Part shown: positions 54,999 to 64,000 of the stretch, in pieces
How positions within the stretch are numbered: the first letter of the stretch is position 1
Layout of the letters: the number at the start of each line of letters is the position of its first letter
NCBI GenBank assembly: GCA_930633525.1
Contig: CAKNFP010000001.1
Location: 1,962,001 to 2,026,000 of the forward strand
DNA from: Hyphomicrobiales bacterium
GTDB lineage: Bacteria; Pseudomonadota; Alphaproteobacteria; Rhizobiales; Beijerinckiaceae
Reading direction: 5' to 3'
DNA: 64,000 bases
Notes under the pieces: model-generated
Databases searched by the model: none
What the model was told of the DNA's origin: nothing
The model's input: the letters and a program-made list of their open reading frames with translations, nothing else
Position numbers and translations under genes: made by a program

Positions 54999-55020
54999 TC
55001 AGTGTCTGAGCCGAGCAACA

Positions 55021-55047
55021 AAAAAGGGGCCTGAATGGCCCCTTTTT
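55021..55047. terminator. Bidirectional terminator between lpxB and gltA
   Basis: An 11-bp perfect stem (AAAAAGGGGCC and complement) with a 5-base loop. The A and T flanks let it act on both strands, ending lpxB on the plus strand and gltA (stop at 55071) on the minus strand. Confidence 0.88.
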
Positions 55048-55070
55048 CATGTCGTCAATGAGTTCCAAAC

Positions 55071-56363
55071 TCAGGAACGCTGCGCCATCGGCATATAGTC
55101 GCGCTGGGGCGCACCGATATAGAGCTGGCGCGGACGGCCGATCTTCTGGGACGGATCCTCGATCATTTCCTTCCACTGGGCGATCCAGCCAACGGTGCGC
55201 GCCAGTGCGAAGAGCACCGTGAACATCGACACCGGGAAACCGAGCGCCTTCAGCGTGATGCCGGAGTAGAAATCGATATTCGGATAGAGCTTCTTCTCAA
55301 TGAAATACTCGTCATGCAGCGCGATGCGCTCCAGCTCGAGGGCGACGTCGAGCAGCGGATCATCCTTGATACCGAGCTCGTTGAGAACCTCGTGCGTCGT
55401 CCGCTGCATGATCTTGGCGCGTGGGTCGTAGTTCTTGTAGACGCGGTGGCCGAAGCCCATGAGGCGGAACGGATCGTTCTTGTCCTTGGCCTTGGCGATG
55501 AACTGCGGGATGCGATCGGGCGTGCCGATCTCCGCGAGCATCTTGAGGGCGGCTTCGTTGGCCCCACCATGGGCGGGTCCCCACAGGCAGGCGATGCCGG
55601 CGGCGATGCAGGCGAAGGGGTTGGCCCCCGACGAGCCGGCGAGGCGAACGGTCGAGGTCGAGGCGTTCTGCTCGTGGTCGGCATGGAGGATGAAGATGCG
55701 GTCGAGCGCGCGCGCGAGGACCGGATTGACCACATATTCCTCACAAGGCACGCCGAAGCACATGCGCAGGAAGTTGGACGTGTAATCGAGGTCGTTCTTC
55801 GGGTAAACGAACGGCTGACCGACCGAGTACTTGTAGGCCATGGCCGCCAGTGTCGGCATCTTGGCGATCATCCGCATGGAGGCGATCATACGCTGCTGCG
55901 GATCGGAGATATCGGTCGAGTCGTGGTAGAAGGCCGAAAGAGCGCCGACCGAGGCCACCATGACAGCCATCGGATGCGCATCACGGCGGAAGCCCTGGAA
56001 GAAGCGGTTCATCTGATCGTGAACCATAGTGTGGCGGGTCACCACATAGTCGAATTCAGCCTTCTGGCTTGCCGTCGGCAGTTCCCCATAGAGCAGGAGA
56101 TAACAGGTCTCCAGGAAGTCGCCGTGCTCGGCGAGCTGCTCGATCGGGAAGCCACGGTAGAGGAGAATCCCCTCGTCGCCATCGATATAGGTGATGGCGG
56201 ATTCGCAACTCGCCGTAGACGAGAAGCCCGGATCGTAGGTGAACATCCCGCTATGCTTGTACAAGGCACCGATATCGGCGACGCTCGGACCTATCGTACC
56301 ATCCTTCACCGGAAGGTCGATGCCCTTTCCGTCAACAGTCAAGGTGATTGCCTTGTCGCTCAT
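55071..56363 (-). CDS. gltA: Citrate synthase
   Basis: A 430-residue type II (Gram-negative hexameric type) citrate synthase joining acetyl-CoA and oxaloacetate. The active-site His and Asp lie in [15 protein letters not shown], with [10 protein letters not shown] and [11 protein letters not shown] typical of the family. AGAAGGA stands before the ATG at 56363; the frame to 56414 is not needed. A short inverted repeat lies in its upstream region. Convergent with lpxB across a shared terminator. Confidence 0.96.
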   Translation of the reverse strand: MSDKAITLTVDGKGIDLPVKDGTIGPSVADIGALYKHSGMFTYDPGFSSTASCESAITYIDGDEGILLYRGFPIEQLAEHGDFLETCYLLLYGELPTASQKAEFDYVVTRHTMVHDQMNRFFQGFRRDAHPMAVMVASVGALSAFYHDSTDISDPQQRMIASMRMIAKMPTLAAMAYKYSVGQPFVYPKNDLDYTSNFLRMCFGVPCEEYVVNPVLARALDRIFILHADHEQNASTSTVRLAGSSGANPFACIAAGIACLWGPAHGGANEAALKMLAEIGTPDRIPQFIAKAKDKNDPFRLMGFGHRVYKNYDPRAKIMQRTTHEVLNELGIKDDPLLDVALELERIALHDEYFIEKKLYPNIDFYSGITLKALGFPVSMFTVLFALARTVGWIAQWKEMIEDPSQKIGRPRQLYIGAPQRDYMPMAQRS

Positions 56364-56736
56364 GGATATATCCTTCTGCTCAAACGCAGCGACGCCGTCA
56401 TAGCCAGACCGCATGCAGGAGTTTGGAGGAAATGGCCCAAACTCAAGAATGCGTTAGATTCCAAAAAGTTCGGGCAGGAAACGTCGTGACGTGCGACGAT
56501 CACGTTCAATCTCATGCCCTTGCTCATGAAAACCATAAAAGCTCAACGGCAATGAATGTCGAGCCGTTCATGCCCCACCTTGGTGAGTTGTCGGCCCATT
56601 TCGGATCCGCAATTGACCCCGCGAGATAAGAAGTCACGCAGAATCAATGGCTTGATGCCAGTATCCATCGAGATCCCAGCCCGCCCCGAACATGCTCTAG
56701 CTCATCCACGATCATCGTTCAAGCTGCCGGAATGGC
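56364..56736. other. Intergenic region gltX-gltA
   Basis: About 370 bases without a credible gene, lying between two minus-strand genes. It should contain the gltA promoter and the gltX end. I see no T-run terminator for gltX. The inverted repeat near gltA is the only strong structure. Confidence 0.4.
56419..56444. promoter_or_regulatory. Inverted repeat upstream of gltA
   Basis: GAGTTTGG and CCAAACTC form perfect 8-base arms with a 10-base centre, 56 bases before the gltA start. It may be an operator or a leader hairpin in the gltA mRNA. Confidence 0.35.
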
Positions 56737-58158
56737 TCAGGGCAGCTGATCGCGGATACGGCCTAAACTTTCATCACGTCCGAGTACTGTCATGACATCG
56801 AAGAGGCTAGGCGAGGTGCCCCGGCCGGTCAGGGCCGCACGAAGGGGTTGCGCCAATTGGCCGAGCTTCAGTCCCGCCTCGGTCGCGGTCGCCCTCACTG
56901 CGGCCTCGGTCGTCTGGTTGCTCCAGTCATTGATTCCCTCAAGCGCAGGAAGCACCAGGGCAAGCCGCTCCCGGCCCTCTGCATTGAGAAGCGCAATCGC
57001 CTTGTCGTCGCAGGCGAGAGGTCGAGATACATAGATAAATGAAGCACTATCAAGAAGTTCAACCAGAGTCTTGGCACGCTCCTTGAGACCGGGCATCGCC
57101 GCAAGCAGCTTTTCACGCAGGTCAGCCGGCAAGGTCGGCCCGAGGCCGCGCGCCGGCCCGAGCTCCGGCAGAATATCTTCCAGCGCCCGCACCAGAGCCT
57201 CGTCGTCGGCGCTTCGCATGTAGTGGCCGTTGAGGTTCTCCAGCTTCGCAAAGTCAAAACGGGCGGGAGAACGCCCGATGGAGCCGAGATCGAAGGCCGC
57301 GATCATCTCTTCGGTAGAAAAGAACTCCTGATCGCCATGGCTCCAGCCGAGGCGCACGAGATAGTTGCGCAGCGCCGTGGGCAGATAGCCCATGGAGCGA
57401 TAGGCGTCGATGCCGAGCGCGCCATGACGCTTCGAGAGTTTGGCGCCGTCCGGACCATGAATCAGCGGGATATGGGCCATGATAGGCACGTCCCAGCCGA
57501 GCGCCTCGTAGATCTGCTTTTGCCGCGCGGCGTTGGTGAGATGATCGTCGCCGCGGATGATATGGGTGACACCCATGTCGTGATCATCGACGATGACCGC
57601 GAGCATATAGGTCGGCGTGCCGTCCGAGCGCAGCAGTACGAGATCGTCCAGATCCTTGTTCTGCCACGTGACACGGCCCTGCACCTGATCATCGATCACG
57701 GTCTCGCCTTCGGTCGGCGCGCGCAGGCGGATCACCGGCTTGACGTCGGCCGGCGCCTCCGAGGACGGACGGTCACGCCAGCGCCCGTCATAGCGCAACG
57801 GCCGCCCCTCGCGCCGTGCCTCCTCGCGCATGGCTTCGAGTTCCTGAGGCGTCGCATAGCAATAATAGGCACGCCCGCGCGCAAGCAGATCCTCGGCGAC
57901 CTCCCGGTGCCGTGCCGCGCGGGAGAACTGGTGAATGGCATCACCATCCCAGTCGAGCCCGAGCCAGCTCAAGCCATCGAGGATGGCGGCGATGGCCGCT
58001 TCCGTGGAGCGTTCGCGATCGGTGTCCTCGATTCTCAGCAGCATCTTGCCGCCATTCCGGCGGGCATAGAGCCAGTTGAACAGGGCCGTGCGGGCGCCGC
58101 CAATATGCAGGAAGCCTGTTGGCGAAGGCGCGAAACGCGTAACGACGGTTTCGGTCAT
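56737..58158 (-). CDS. gltX: Glutamate-tRNA ligase
   Basis: A 473-residue class I aminoacyl-tRNA synthetase. HIGH-type motif in [13 protein letters not shown] near residue 15 and KMSKS-type motif in AKLSKRHGA near 240. The C-terminal anticodon-binding region is complete. The start at 58158 ([11 protein letters not shown]) is normal; the extended frame to 58218 is not. Many Alphaproteobacteria carry two gltX copies; only one is seen here. It is divergent from comEC. Confidence 0.95.
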   Translation of the reverse strand: MTETVVTRFAPSPTGFLHIGGARTALFNWLYARRNGGKMLLRIEDTDRERSTEAAIAAILDGLSWLGLDWDGDAIHQFSRAARHREVAEDLLARGRAYYCYATPQELEAMREEARREGRPLRYDGRWRDRPSSEAPADVKPVIRLRAPTEGETVIDDQVQGRVTWQNKDLDDLVLLRSDGTPTYMLAVIVDDHDMGVTHIIRGDDHLTNAARQKQIYEALGWDVPIMAHIPLIHGPDGAKLSKRHGALGIDAYRSMGYLPTALRNYLVRLGWSHGDQEFFSTEEMIAAFDLGSIGRSPARFDFAKLENLNGHYMRSADDEALVRALEDILPELGPARGLGPTLPADLREKLLAAMPGLKERAKTLVELLDSASFIYVSRPLACDDKAIALLNAEGRERLALVLPALEGINDWSNQTTEAAVRATATEAGLKLGQLAQPLRAALTGRGTSPSLFDVMTVLGRDESLGRIRDQLP

Positions 58159-58497
58159 CTCAGATATGTGCTCTCTTGTGCCAAAGCGATGATCGTGATG
58201 GTGCAAAGTCGCTTCCACCTACGGTCGGGCGTCGTTTAGCATGATGCTCGGCCGGGAGTAAGAAGCTCTTTCCCTCACGGGAGGCCATCGTTCCACCGGT
58301 TTGTTATCAGCCCAGCCGGTAGCGGCCTGTCTGGCGCCGCGTGTCCGGGAATATGTTTCACGGTCCGGTGCTTTCAAGGCCGGCACGCTTTATTTGCCCG
58401 ATCAGATGATTGTTCGTTCCTTGCGTTTCTGCGTTTCAGAACCATTCCGTTGCAATCTGGCCGCTACCCGGTCCGTCATTCAGGGTGTTTCGCCCGC
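58159..58497. other. Divergent promoter region gltX/comEC
   Basis: About 340 bases holding the promoters of gltX (minus) and comEC (plus). No gene is supported; a 169-codon frame from 58301 runs into comEC in another frame and looks like a shadow. No clear promoter pair or operator was picked. Confidence 0.35.
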
Positions 58498-60831
58498 ATG
58501 GCCCGCCAAAAGAACCGCGCGATCATTGTCGCCGATGACGGCAGACCGCCGCGTCTTGCCGCCAGCAGCCTGCTGCCGGGGTGGCATGTCTTCTTTCCAG
58601 GCGAGGCGCGCGGCGGCCTTCGGGATCTCTTCGCCGTCGAGGCGGAACGGCGGCGGGCCTTCCTGTGGCTGCCCGTCGCGTTCGGCGGCGGCATTATTCT
58701 CTACTTTCTTGCCGACGCGGAGCCGTCCCTGTGGCCGTCAGCGATTGGAACGGCCATCGCGGTTCTCACGGCGGCTGTCACAGGCCGCCATCGCCAGCTT
58801 TCCAGGGTGACGCTCGCGGTCGCGGCCGTCATGGCGGGATTTGCCGCGGCGACATGGCGTACGCGCAGCGTAGAAGCGCCCGTCCTCGCCCGGCCGATGA
58901 TTGCCAAGCTCGGCGGGCTTGTTCTGAACGTCGAGGAGCGCCCGGCGGGACCGCGCATCGTCGTCAGGGTCGCAACCCTTGGAGAACTGGCGGCGAATGC
59001 TCGCCCCGCCCAGGTGCGCGTTTCCCTTCGCCCGGGCGCGAGTGTCAAGGCGGGCGACTTCATCGAGGCGACAGCCCGCCTTCTGCCGCCGCCAACTGCG
59101 GCGCGCCCTGGCGGCTATGATTTCGCCAGGGATGCCTTCTTCGCCGAACTGGGAGCGGTCGGCTCGCTCGTCGGAAAGGTGACAATCCGTGCGCCACCCG
59201 AGGCGCCGGATGGCTGGACAGCACTGACCATTGCCAACGACGTCGCCCGCAATGCCCTGACCCAGCGCATCGCCAACGCGTCAGGGGGGCAGGAGGGGGC
59301 TCTCGCGGCGGCCCTGGTCACGGGCAAGCGCGGACTGATCACGGAGGAGGTCAACGACGCCCTGCGCGCGGCCGGCATCTATCACATCGTGTCGATCTCC
59401 GGCCTCCATATGGCTCTCGCCGCGGGAAGCCTGTTCTGGGCTGCGCGCGCGCTGCTCTCGCTGTGGCCGGCGATGACGCTCGCTTGGCCGGTGAAGAAAA
59501 TCGCCGCAGTCGTCGGGATGCTCGGCGCCACCGCCTATTGCCTGTTCTCCGGTGCCGAAGTCGCGACCCAGCGCTCTCTCGTGATGACCATCGTCATGAT
59601 GGGCGCAATCCTGATCGACCGGCCAGCCCTCTCCATGCGCAACCTCGCCTTGTCCGCGCTGATCTGCCTAGCGTTGCGCCCGGAAGCCCTGCTGGGTCCA
59701 AGTTTCCAGATGTCCTTCGCGGCGGTTGCCGGAATGATCGCCTTTACTGTCAGGCCCTCGGGGCTCCTCGCCGGAAGCGCCCCGTCCTCGGGCGCCTACG
59801 GCTGGCTGCGGGCCGTGGGGCGATGGGCCTTTCTTCTGACGACGACCACGACCGTCGCGACCATTGCCACGGCGCCGTTCAGCGCCTATCATTTCCAGAC
59901 CCTTAACCCGTTCGGCCTGCTGGGCAACGCCATGGCGTTGCCGCTGATCGAACTCGCGGTCATGCCGCTCTCGGTGCTCGGCGTCTTTGCGTCCTTCTTC
60001 GAGCTTGATCGGCCGGTCTGGTGGCTGATCGGGCAGGCGACGGTCCCGGTGCTGGCCTCCGCCCGCGCGGTCGCCGAACTCGAACGCTCACGCGTCGTCG
60101 TCCCTGCCTTCGATGTCGGGGCTCTCGGACTGATGGTCGTCGCCATCCTCTGGGTCACGCTGTGGACGACAGCCTTGCGCTGGGTTGCGCTGTACCCCGC
60201 AGCGATCGGGCTCGCGATGGCCCATGGCGCGGCGCCTCCTGACATCTACATCGACCGCGGTGCGAGCGGACTGGCCCTGCGCGCCGCCGACAGCCGGCTC
60301 GTCATCCTCGGCAAGCCGTCGGGCTTCGTGCTGGAACAATGGTTACGCGCCGATGGCGACGGACGCGCGATAGAGGATCCCTCCCTGCGTCACGACACGC
60401 ACTGCGACCGGCTTGGCTGCACCGCTCGTTTGAAGAACGGTCAGATGATCGCCTTCGTTCGTGACAAACGCGCTTTCCCCGAGGATTGCGGACGTGCCGC
60501 GGTCATCGTCAGCCCTCTTCGGGCGCCACGGAACTGCAAGGCCGTCACGATCATCGATCGGCGTGTTCTCGACAGCAGCGGTGCCATCATGCTGACGCAG
60601 GCCCCCAATAACGCGGGCTTCAGCCAGATCCAGGCCCTATCGACCGCGTCGCGGCCCTGGATCACTGGCGTCAAACCACCGCAACCCTCGGTCAGCCCCT
60701 CAGAGCGAAAAATGCCAACCGCCGCTTTGCCTGCCCCAACACGTCAAAGTCTCGATCCTCTCGATGCCACATCGGAAATCACCGGAGAGGGGGAGGAGAG
60801 GGAACCGTTCAGTAGCGGCGCAGAAGACTGA
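58498..60831 (+). CDS. comEC: ComEC/Rec2 family DNA-uptake channel-like protein
   Basis: About 777 residues. The N-terminal part contains membrane helices and a DUF4131-like OB domain (about 70-200). The Competence domain follows, with [16 protein letters not shown] near 295-310 and many helices to about 560. The C-terminal part (about 580-777) occupies the place of the metallo-beta-lactamase domain but lacks the HxHxDH motif and has CDRLGC instead. ComEC is the inner-membrane DNA channel in competent bacteria; no other competence genes are near. An earlier TTG at 58450 is in frame. The last 23 bases overlap the convergent lexA gene. Confidence 0.88.
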   Translation: MARQKNRAIIVADDGRPPRLAASSLLPGWHVFFPGEARGGLRDLFAVEAERRRAFLWLPVAFGGGIILYFLADAEPSLWPSAIGTAIAVLTAAVTGRHRQLSRVTLAVAAVMAGFAAATWRTRSVEAPVLARPMIAKLGGLVLNVEERPAGPRIVVRVATLGELAANARPAQVRVSLRPGASVKAGDFIEATARLLPPPTAARPGGYDFARDAFFAELGAVGSLVGKVTIRAPPEAPDGWTALTIANDVARNALTQRIANASGGQEGALAAALVTGKRGLITEEVNDALRAAGIYHIVSISGLHMALAAGSLFWAARALLSLWPAMTLAWPVKKIAAVVGMLGATAYCLFSGAEVATQRSLVMTIVMMGAILIDRPALSMRNLALSALICLALRPEALLGPSFQMSFAAVAGMIAFTVRPSGLLAGSAPSSGAYGWLRAVGRWAFLLTTTTTVATIATAPFSAYHFQTLNPFGLLGNAMALPLIELAVMPLSVLGVFASFFELDRPVWWLIGQATVPVLASARAVAELERSRVVVPAFDVGALGLMVVAILWVTLWTTALRWVALYPAAIGLAMAHGAAPPDIYIDRGASGLALRAADSRLVILGKPSGFVLEQWLRADGDGRAIEDPSLRHDTHCDRLGCTARLKNGQMIAFVRDKRAFPEDCGRAAVIVSPLRAPRNCKAVTIIDRRVLDSSGAIMLTQAPNNAGFSQIQALSTASRPWITGVKPPQPSVSPSERKMPTAALPAPTRQSLDPLDATSEITGEGEEREPFSSGAED

Positions 60832-61510
60832 CAAGCTTACCTTGGATGCGCACTCTGTCAGGGCCTAGAACGCGTGTTTCATAGGACGGATTAGCTGCTT
60901 CGAGCGCGATCGATGAGCCGCGGCGGCGAAGCCGTTTGAGGGTAGCTTCCTCGTCATCGATCAGGGCAACGATGATATCGCCGGTATCGGCCATGTCCTG
61001 GCGCCGGATAACGACAGTATCGCCATCGAGAATGCCCGCCTCGATCATAGAATCACCGCGTACCTCGAGGGCGAAATGCTCGCCCGCGCTGAGCATCTCG
61101 ACAGGAATGGCCAAAGTATTGCTGCGGGATTGGATCGCCGAGATCGGCGTGCCTGCCGCGATGCGCCCCATCACCGGAACCGAAATCGTCTTCGGGGCAT
61201 CGGCCTCCGACGCGGGGGGCAGATTGCGCACGCGACCGAGGCCGCCTTCCACCACGCTTGGGCTGAATTTGCCCCGCGGAGCGGCAACCATCGCGTTGTC
61301 GGGTAATTTGATGACTTCGAGCGCCCGCGCGCGATTGGGGAGTCGGCGAATGAACCCACGCTCCTCGAGAGCGATGATGAGGCGGTGAATGCCCGATTTC
61401 GATTTGAGATCGAGAGCTTCCTTCATCTCGTCGAAGGAAGGGGGCACGCTTGTTTCCCGCAGCCGCTCATGGATGAAGCGAAGAAGCTCGTTCTGCTTGC
61501 GTGTCAGCAT
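60809..61510 (-). CDS. lexA: LexA repressor
   Basis: A 233-residue SOS repressor. The N-terminal winged helix-turn-helix (about 1-65) is followed by the S24 peptidase domain: the Ala119-Gly120 cleavage site in GRIAAGTP, nucleophile Ser154 in GDSMIEAG and Lys192. RecA on single-stranded DNA triggers self-cleavage. The ATG at 61510 is followed by [10 protein letters not shown], the standard start; the frame to 61561 is not needed. A GTTC-N7-GTTC box lies 137 bases upstream, consistent with self-repression. Convergent overlap of 23 bases with comEC. Confidence 0.95.
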   Translation of the reverse strand: MLTRKQNELLRFIHERLRETSVPPSFDEMKEALDLKSKSGIHRLIIALEERGFIRRLPNRARALEVIKLPDNAMVAAPRGKFSPSVVEGGLGRVRNLPPASEADAPKTISVPVMGRIAAGTPISAIQSRSNTLAIPVEMLSAGEHFALEVRGDSMIEAGILDGDTVVIRRQDMADTGDIIVALIDDEEATLKRLRRRGSSIALEAANPSYETRVLGPDRVRIQGKLVSLLRRY

Positions 61511-61979
61511 GTCGTGACCACCCCGCCTTTCGTTTTGCCCGCTTCCAACGCCACCCAGCATCAGGATCGATCAGTTTTGAGGAGCAATTGCACCGATTCA
61601 ATACTGTGTGCCTGAAGTAGGAAACAAATCATGAACGACGATAGCTGTTCTCTATGTGTTCCGCAAGCCTGAAAGCGAATGTCGGATTGCGGGCGGGACA
61701 TCCGGCGCGCTTGCGTCGCCTTTTCTGCCAACCCAGTCGCGTGGGTCCTTTTGGAGATCGTCCGCTCACGCGCCAAGAAAGCGACAAACGGGAGAATTCC
61801 CCGGAGAGCGCTCGTTCCTGCAGCTGTGAATTTTTCGGCGGGAATGTCGCCAATAATGAAATTGATGCTTGTTAATTTAAGAGCGGCCGATAAGATCAGC
61901 TCAACTTCAAATCAAAGCGGTCGCAAAATGCGATCCGTCACGCTTCCATAGGGCGCGACGGTGGCAGGGGAACTATTGT
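61511..61979. other. Intergenic region lexA/ABC transporter
   Basis: About 470 bases between divergent genes. It contains the SOS box and should hold the lexA promoter and the promoter of the transporter operon. Short frames (about 70-90 codons) on both strands lack any recognisable feature. AGGGGA before 61980 is the ribosome binding site of the permease gene. Confidence 0.45.
61647..61661. promoter_or_regulatory. Alphaproteobacterial SOS box (LexA site) upstream of lexA
   Basis: GTTC TCTATGT GTTC: two exact GTTC half-sites seven bases apart, the direct-repeat LexA box of Alphaproteobacteria. It lies in the lexA upstream region, as expected for autoregulation. Confidence 0.75.
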
Positions 61980-62897
61980 ATGGGCCGTTACATCGTGCAG
62001 CGACTCATCCTCACGATTCCGGTGCTCATCGGCATCATGCTGGTGTGTTTTTTCCTCACGCGCCTGAGCGGCGATCCGACTGATCTCATGTTGCCGACCA
62101 ACGCGACTGAGGAGGCGCGCGCCGCCTTCCGCTCTGTCCACGGTCTGGACAGGCCGTTGTGGGAACAGTTCATCACATTCTTCGCCAACGGGCTCATGGG
62201 GGATTTCGGCTCCTCTCTGCGCTTCAACCAGCCGGCGATGAGCCTTGTCTGGGAGCGCCTTGGCGCGACCACCGAACTGGCGGCGGCCACCATGGCCATG
62301 GCGCTTCTCATCGGGGTGCCGGCAGGCGTCGCCGCCGCCTATCGCCGCAATACGCCGGCCGACATCACCATTCGCGGCATCACCCTGATGGGGCAGGCGC
62401 TGCCGGGCTTCTACCTCGGCATCATCTCCATCATCGTCTTTGCCGTGTGGCTCCGCTGGCTGCCGTCCGGCGGGCGGGGATCCTGGCTCAATCTCATTCT
62501 GCCGGCCGCGACCCTTGCCTTCAATCTCGTGGCGCTCATCGCCCGCGTCACGCGGTCCTGCATGCTCGATGTGCTGCGCCAGGATTACATCCGGACAGCG
62601 CGCGCCAAGGGTGCCCGGGAGCGCACGGTGCTGTGGATCCACGCCCTGCGAAACGGCTTCATCCCGGTGCTGACGGTGATCGGTCTCCAGGTCGGCCTCC
62701 TGATGGGAGGCGTCGTCGTGACCGAGACCGTGTTCTCGTGGCCCGGTGTCGGGCGCCTCGCCATCCAGGCGATCTACGCACGCGACTTTCCCGTGGTGCA
62801 GGCGGTCGTTTTCACCTTCGCCATCATATTCGTCTTCGTGAACCTCGTCGTTGATCTCCTCTACGCGGTTCTCGATCCGCGCATCAGCTACAACTGA
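61980..62897 (+). CDS. ABC transporter permease, dipeptide/oligopeptide (DppB) type
   Basis: A 305-residue inner-membrane permease with six helices. The N-terminal RYIVQRLILTIPVLIGIM and the late EAA-loop region DYIRTARAKGARERTVLW are typical of DppB/OppB/GsiC. It would import peptides, nickel or similar solutes together with the next permease; the binding protein and ATPases are not in the window and probably lie downstream. The operon starts with a permease, not with a binding protein, so substrate cannot be inferred. Ten bases separate it from the next gene. Confidence 0.92.
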   Translation: MGRYIVQRLILTIPVLIGIMLVCFFLTRLSGDPTDLMLPTNATEEARAAFRSVHGLDRPLWEQFITFFANGLMGDFGSSLRFNQPAMSLVWERLGATTELAAATMAMALLIGVPAGVAAAYRRNTPADITIRGITLMGQALPGFYLGIISIIVFAVWLRWLPSGGRGSWLNLILPAATLAFNLVALIARVTRSCMLDVLRQDYIRTARAKGARERTVLWIHALRNGFIPVLTVIGLQVGLLMGGVVVTETVFSWPGVGRLAIQAIYARDFPVVQAVVFTFAIIFVFVNLVVDLLYAVLDPRISYN

Positions 62898-62906
62898 GGC
62901 GGCGCC

Positions 62907-63812
62907 ATGTCTTTGTCCCCGCCCGTCGCTGCAGCGGAACCTGCCCCCATCGAAAGCCGCTGGCGTGGCGTCCTCAAGCGGCTCTTCGCCAAGAAGGCCG
63001 CGAAACTCAGCCTTTTCATCATCCTGATCGGCTTTCTGTTCGCGCTGGTGCCTTCGCTCCTGGCGCCGCATGACCCTTACGCCCAGGAACTCACCCTGCG
63101 GCTGCGTCCGCCGTCGCTGATGGAGCGCGGCGTGCCCGGCTACTGGCTCGGTACCGACCAACTCGGCCGGGATATTCTCTCGCGCATCATCTATGGCGCG
63201 CGCATCACGCTCCTCGTCAGCATCTTTGCGGTTCTCGTCTCGGGGCTCGCCGGGGTCGCGATGGGGCTCATCGCGGGGTACTACGGCGGCAAGGCGGACG
63301 CGGTGATCCTGCGGCTGATCGATATACAGCTCGCCTTTCCGCTGGTCCTCCTGGTGATCGCCGTGGTGGCCGTGGTCGGCCCGTCACTCACAAATCTCAT
63401 CATCATCATGGGGTTGTCGGGGTGGCCGCGCTTCGCGCGCGTGGTGCGCGGCTCTGTGCTGTCGGTGCGCAACAAGGAATTCGTGGAGGCGGCACGGGCG
63501 ATCGGCGTGAAGACCCCGCGGATCATGGTGCAGCACATCCTGCCGAATGTCCTCTCGGCGGTCATCGTCTACGCGAGCTTCGATCTCGCCCGCATGATCC
63601 TCCTGGAGGCGACCCTCAGCTTTCTCGGCCTCGGCGTGCAGCCGCCATCGCCGACATGGGGCGGCATGATCAGCGATGGCGCCAAATACATGAGCTTGTC
63701 CTGGTCGGTCTCGCTCACCCCAGGCATCGCCATCGCACTCCTGATCCTCGCCTTCAACATTCTTGGTGACGAGCTTCGCGACGCGCTCGACCCACAGATC
63801 TCCGATAACTGA
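62907..63812 (+). CDS. ABC transporter permease, dipeptide/oligopeptide (DppC) type
   Basis: A 301-residue permease partner with an N-terminal OppC-like segment (about 20-75), GTDQLGRDILSRIIYGAR near 88-105 and the EAA loop FVEAARAIGVKTPRIMVQ. It ends with [15 protein letters not shown], typical of DppC. It forms the membrane channel with the preceding DppB-type permease. The next gene starts 34 bases later. Confidence 0.92.
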   Translation: MSLSPPVAAAEPAPIESRWRGVLKRLFAKKAAKLSLFIILIGFLFALVPSLLAPHDPYAQELTLRLRPPSLMERGVPGYWLGTDQLGRDILSRIIYGARITLLVSIFAVLVSGLAGVAMGLIAGYYGGKADAVILRLIDIQLAFPLVLLVIAVVAVVGPSLTNLIIIMGLSGWPRFARVVRGSVLSVRNKEFVEAARAIGVKTPRIMVQHILPNVLSAVIVYASFDLARMILLEATLSFLGLGVQPPSPTWGGMISDGAKYMSLSWSVSLTPGIAIALLILAFNILGDELRDALDPQISDN

Positions 63813-63846
63813 CGTCGCGATCGATCCGGCCCGGGAGGGCTCGACC

Positions 63847-64000
63847 ATGATCATTGCTATTCAATTCGAGAACAGCCGCACCGACGACACAAAGCGAGCC
63901 GGTGCCAAAGCCATGACGGAGGCGGCGGTTGAGACCCTCGGTGTCAAGCCGGAATGGGTGTCCGTGCTCTATGAGAACTACGACAAGGAGAACTGGGCCA
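63847..64000 (+). CDS. Tautomerase-like protein, N-terminal part, cut by window end
   Basis: Fifty-one codons are visible before the window ends; no stop is seen. The pattern TDDTKRAGAKAMTEAAVETL, then VKPEWVSVLYENYDKENWA, matches the first beta-alpha-beta unit of the 4-oxalocrotonate tautomerase family. However the residue after Met is Ile, while the family uses Pro1 as the catalytic base. Either the true start differs or this is a member without Pro1. It lies in line with the two permease genes and may be in their operon. Confidence 0.6.
   Translation, partial: MIIAIQFENSRTDDTKRAGAKAMTEAAVETLGVKPEWVSVLYENYDKENWA

Noticed and set aside
61938..63161. 407-codon minus-strand frame across the permease genes
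   Set aside because: Very rich in Arg, Glu, His and Gln, antisense to two clear permease genes.
1..64000. CRISPR arrays, tRNA or rRNA genes
   Set aside because: No regular repeat-spacer pattern and no cloverleaf or rRNA-like sequence were noticed anywhere in the window.

Overview
The window is GC-rich, densely coded chromosomal DNA of an alphaproteobacterium, most likely of the order Hyphomicrobiales (Rhizobiales). The evidence is gene order and family type: slt-dapA-smpB, rpoZ-rel, rnr-DUF983-NUDIX, fabD-fabG-acpP-fabF, rpsB-tsf-pyrH-frr-uppS-cdsA-rseP-bamA-lpxD-fabZ-lpxA-lpxI-lpxB-gltA, gltX and comEC-lexA. An LpxI-type lipid A hydrolase, an S2 protein with a C-terminal extension and a GTTC-N7-GTTC LexA box fit the same group. 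Genus cannot be fixed from the sequence alone. I see no rRNA, tRNA, CRISPR array, transposase, integrase or replication origin.

Layout. 1-2008 holds the end of tatD, a metallo-beta-lactamase-fold hydrolase and a short porin-like protein. 2226-8415 holds an alpha/beta hydrolase, a soluble lytic transglycosylase, dapA, smpB, a family-5 uracil-DNA glycosylase and a NYN-domain protein. 8917-17202, all on the minus strand, holds rel, rpoZ, a NUDIX hydrolase, a DUF983 membrane protein, RNase R and an AidB-like acyl-CoA dehydrogenase. 17443-21065 is the fatty-acid core cluster. 21523-28736 is a type I secretion cassette (ABC exporter, HlyD-type adaptor, 1155-residue RTX-like cargo) placed directly after fabF. 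28806-34678 is accessory: a DoxX protein, several small unknown proteins, a KDPGal kinase/aldolase pair (dgoK, dgoA-like) and a META-MliC fusion. 34833-40095 holds dnaE and an ABC-F ATPase. 40337-54998 is the conserved translation, isoprenoid, phospholipid, outer-membrane and lipid A superoperon. 55071-61510 holds gltA, gltX, comEC and lexA. 61980-64000 is the start of a dipeptide-type ABC transporter operon and a tautomerase-like gene cut by the window edge.

How the genes work together. FabD, FabG, AcpP, FabF and FabZ make acyl-ACPs. LpxA, LpxD, LpxI and LpxB turn acyl-ACP and UDP-GlcNAc into lipid A precursor. UppS and CdsA supply the undecaprenyl and CDP-diacylglycerol carriers, and RseP and BamA maintain the outer membrane. 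The main accessory system is the type I exporter with its large cargo, which has a hydrophobic centre and degenerate calcium-repeat-like motifs. The most notable absence is dxr, which normally lies between cdsA and rseP and is replaced here by 371 bases without a gene.
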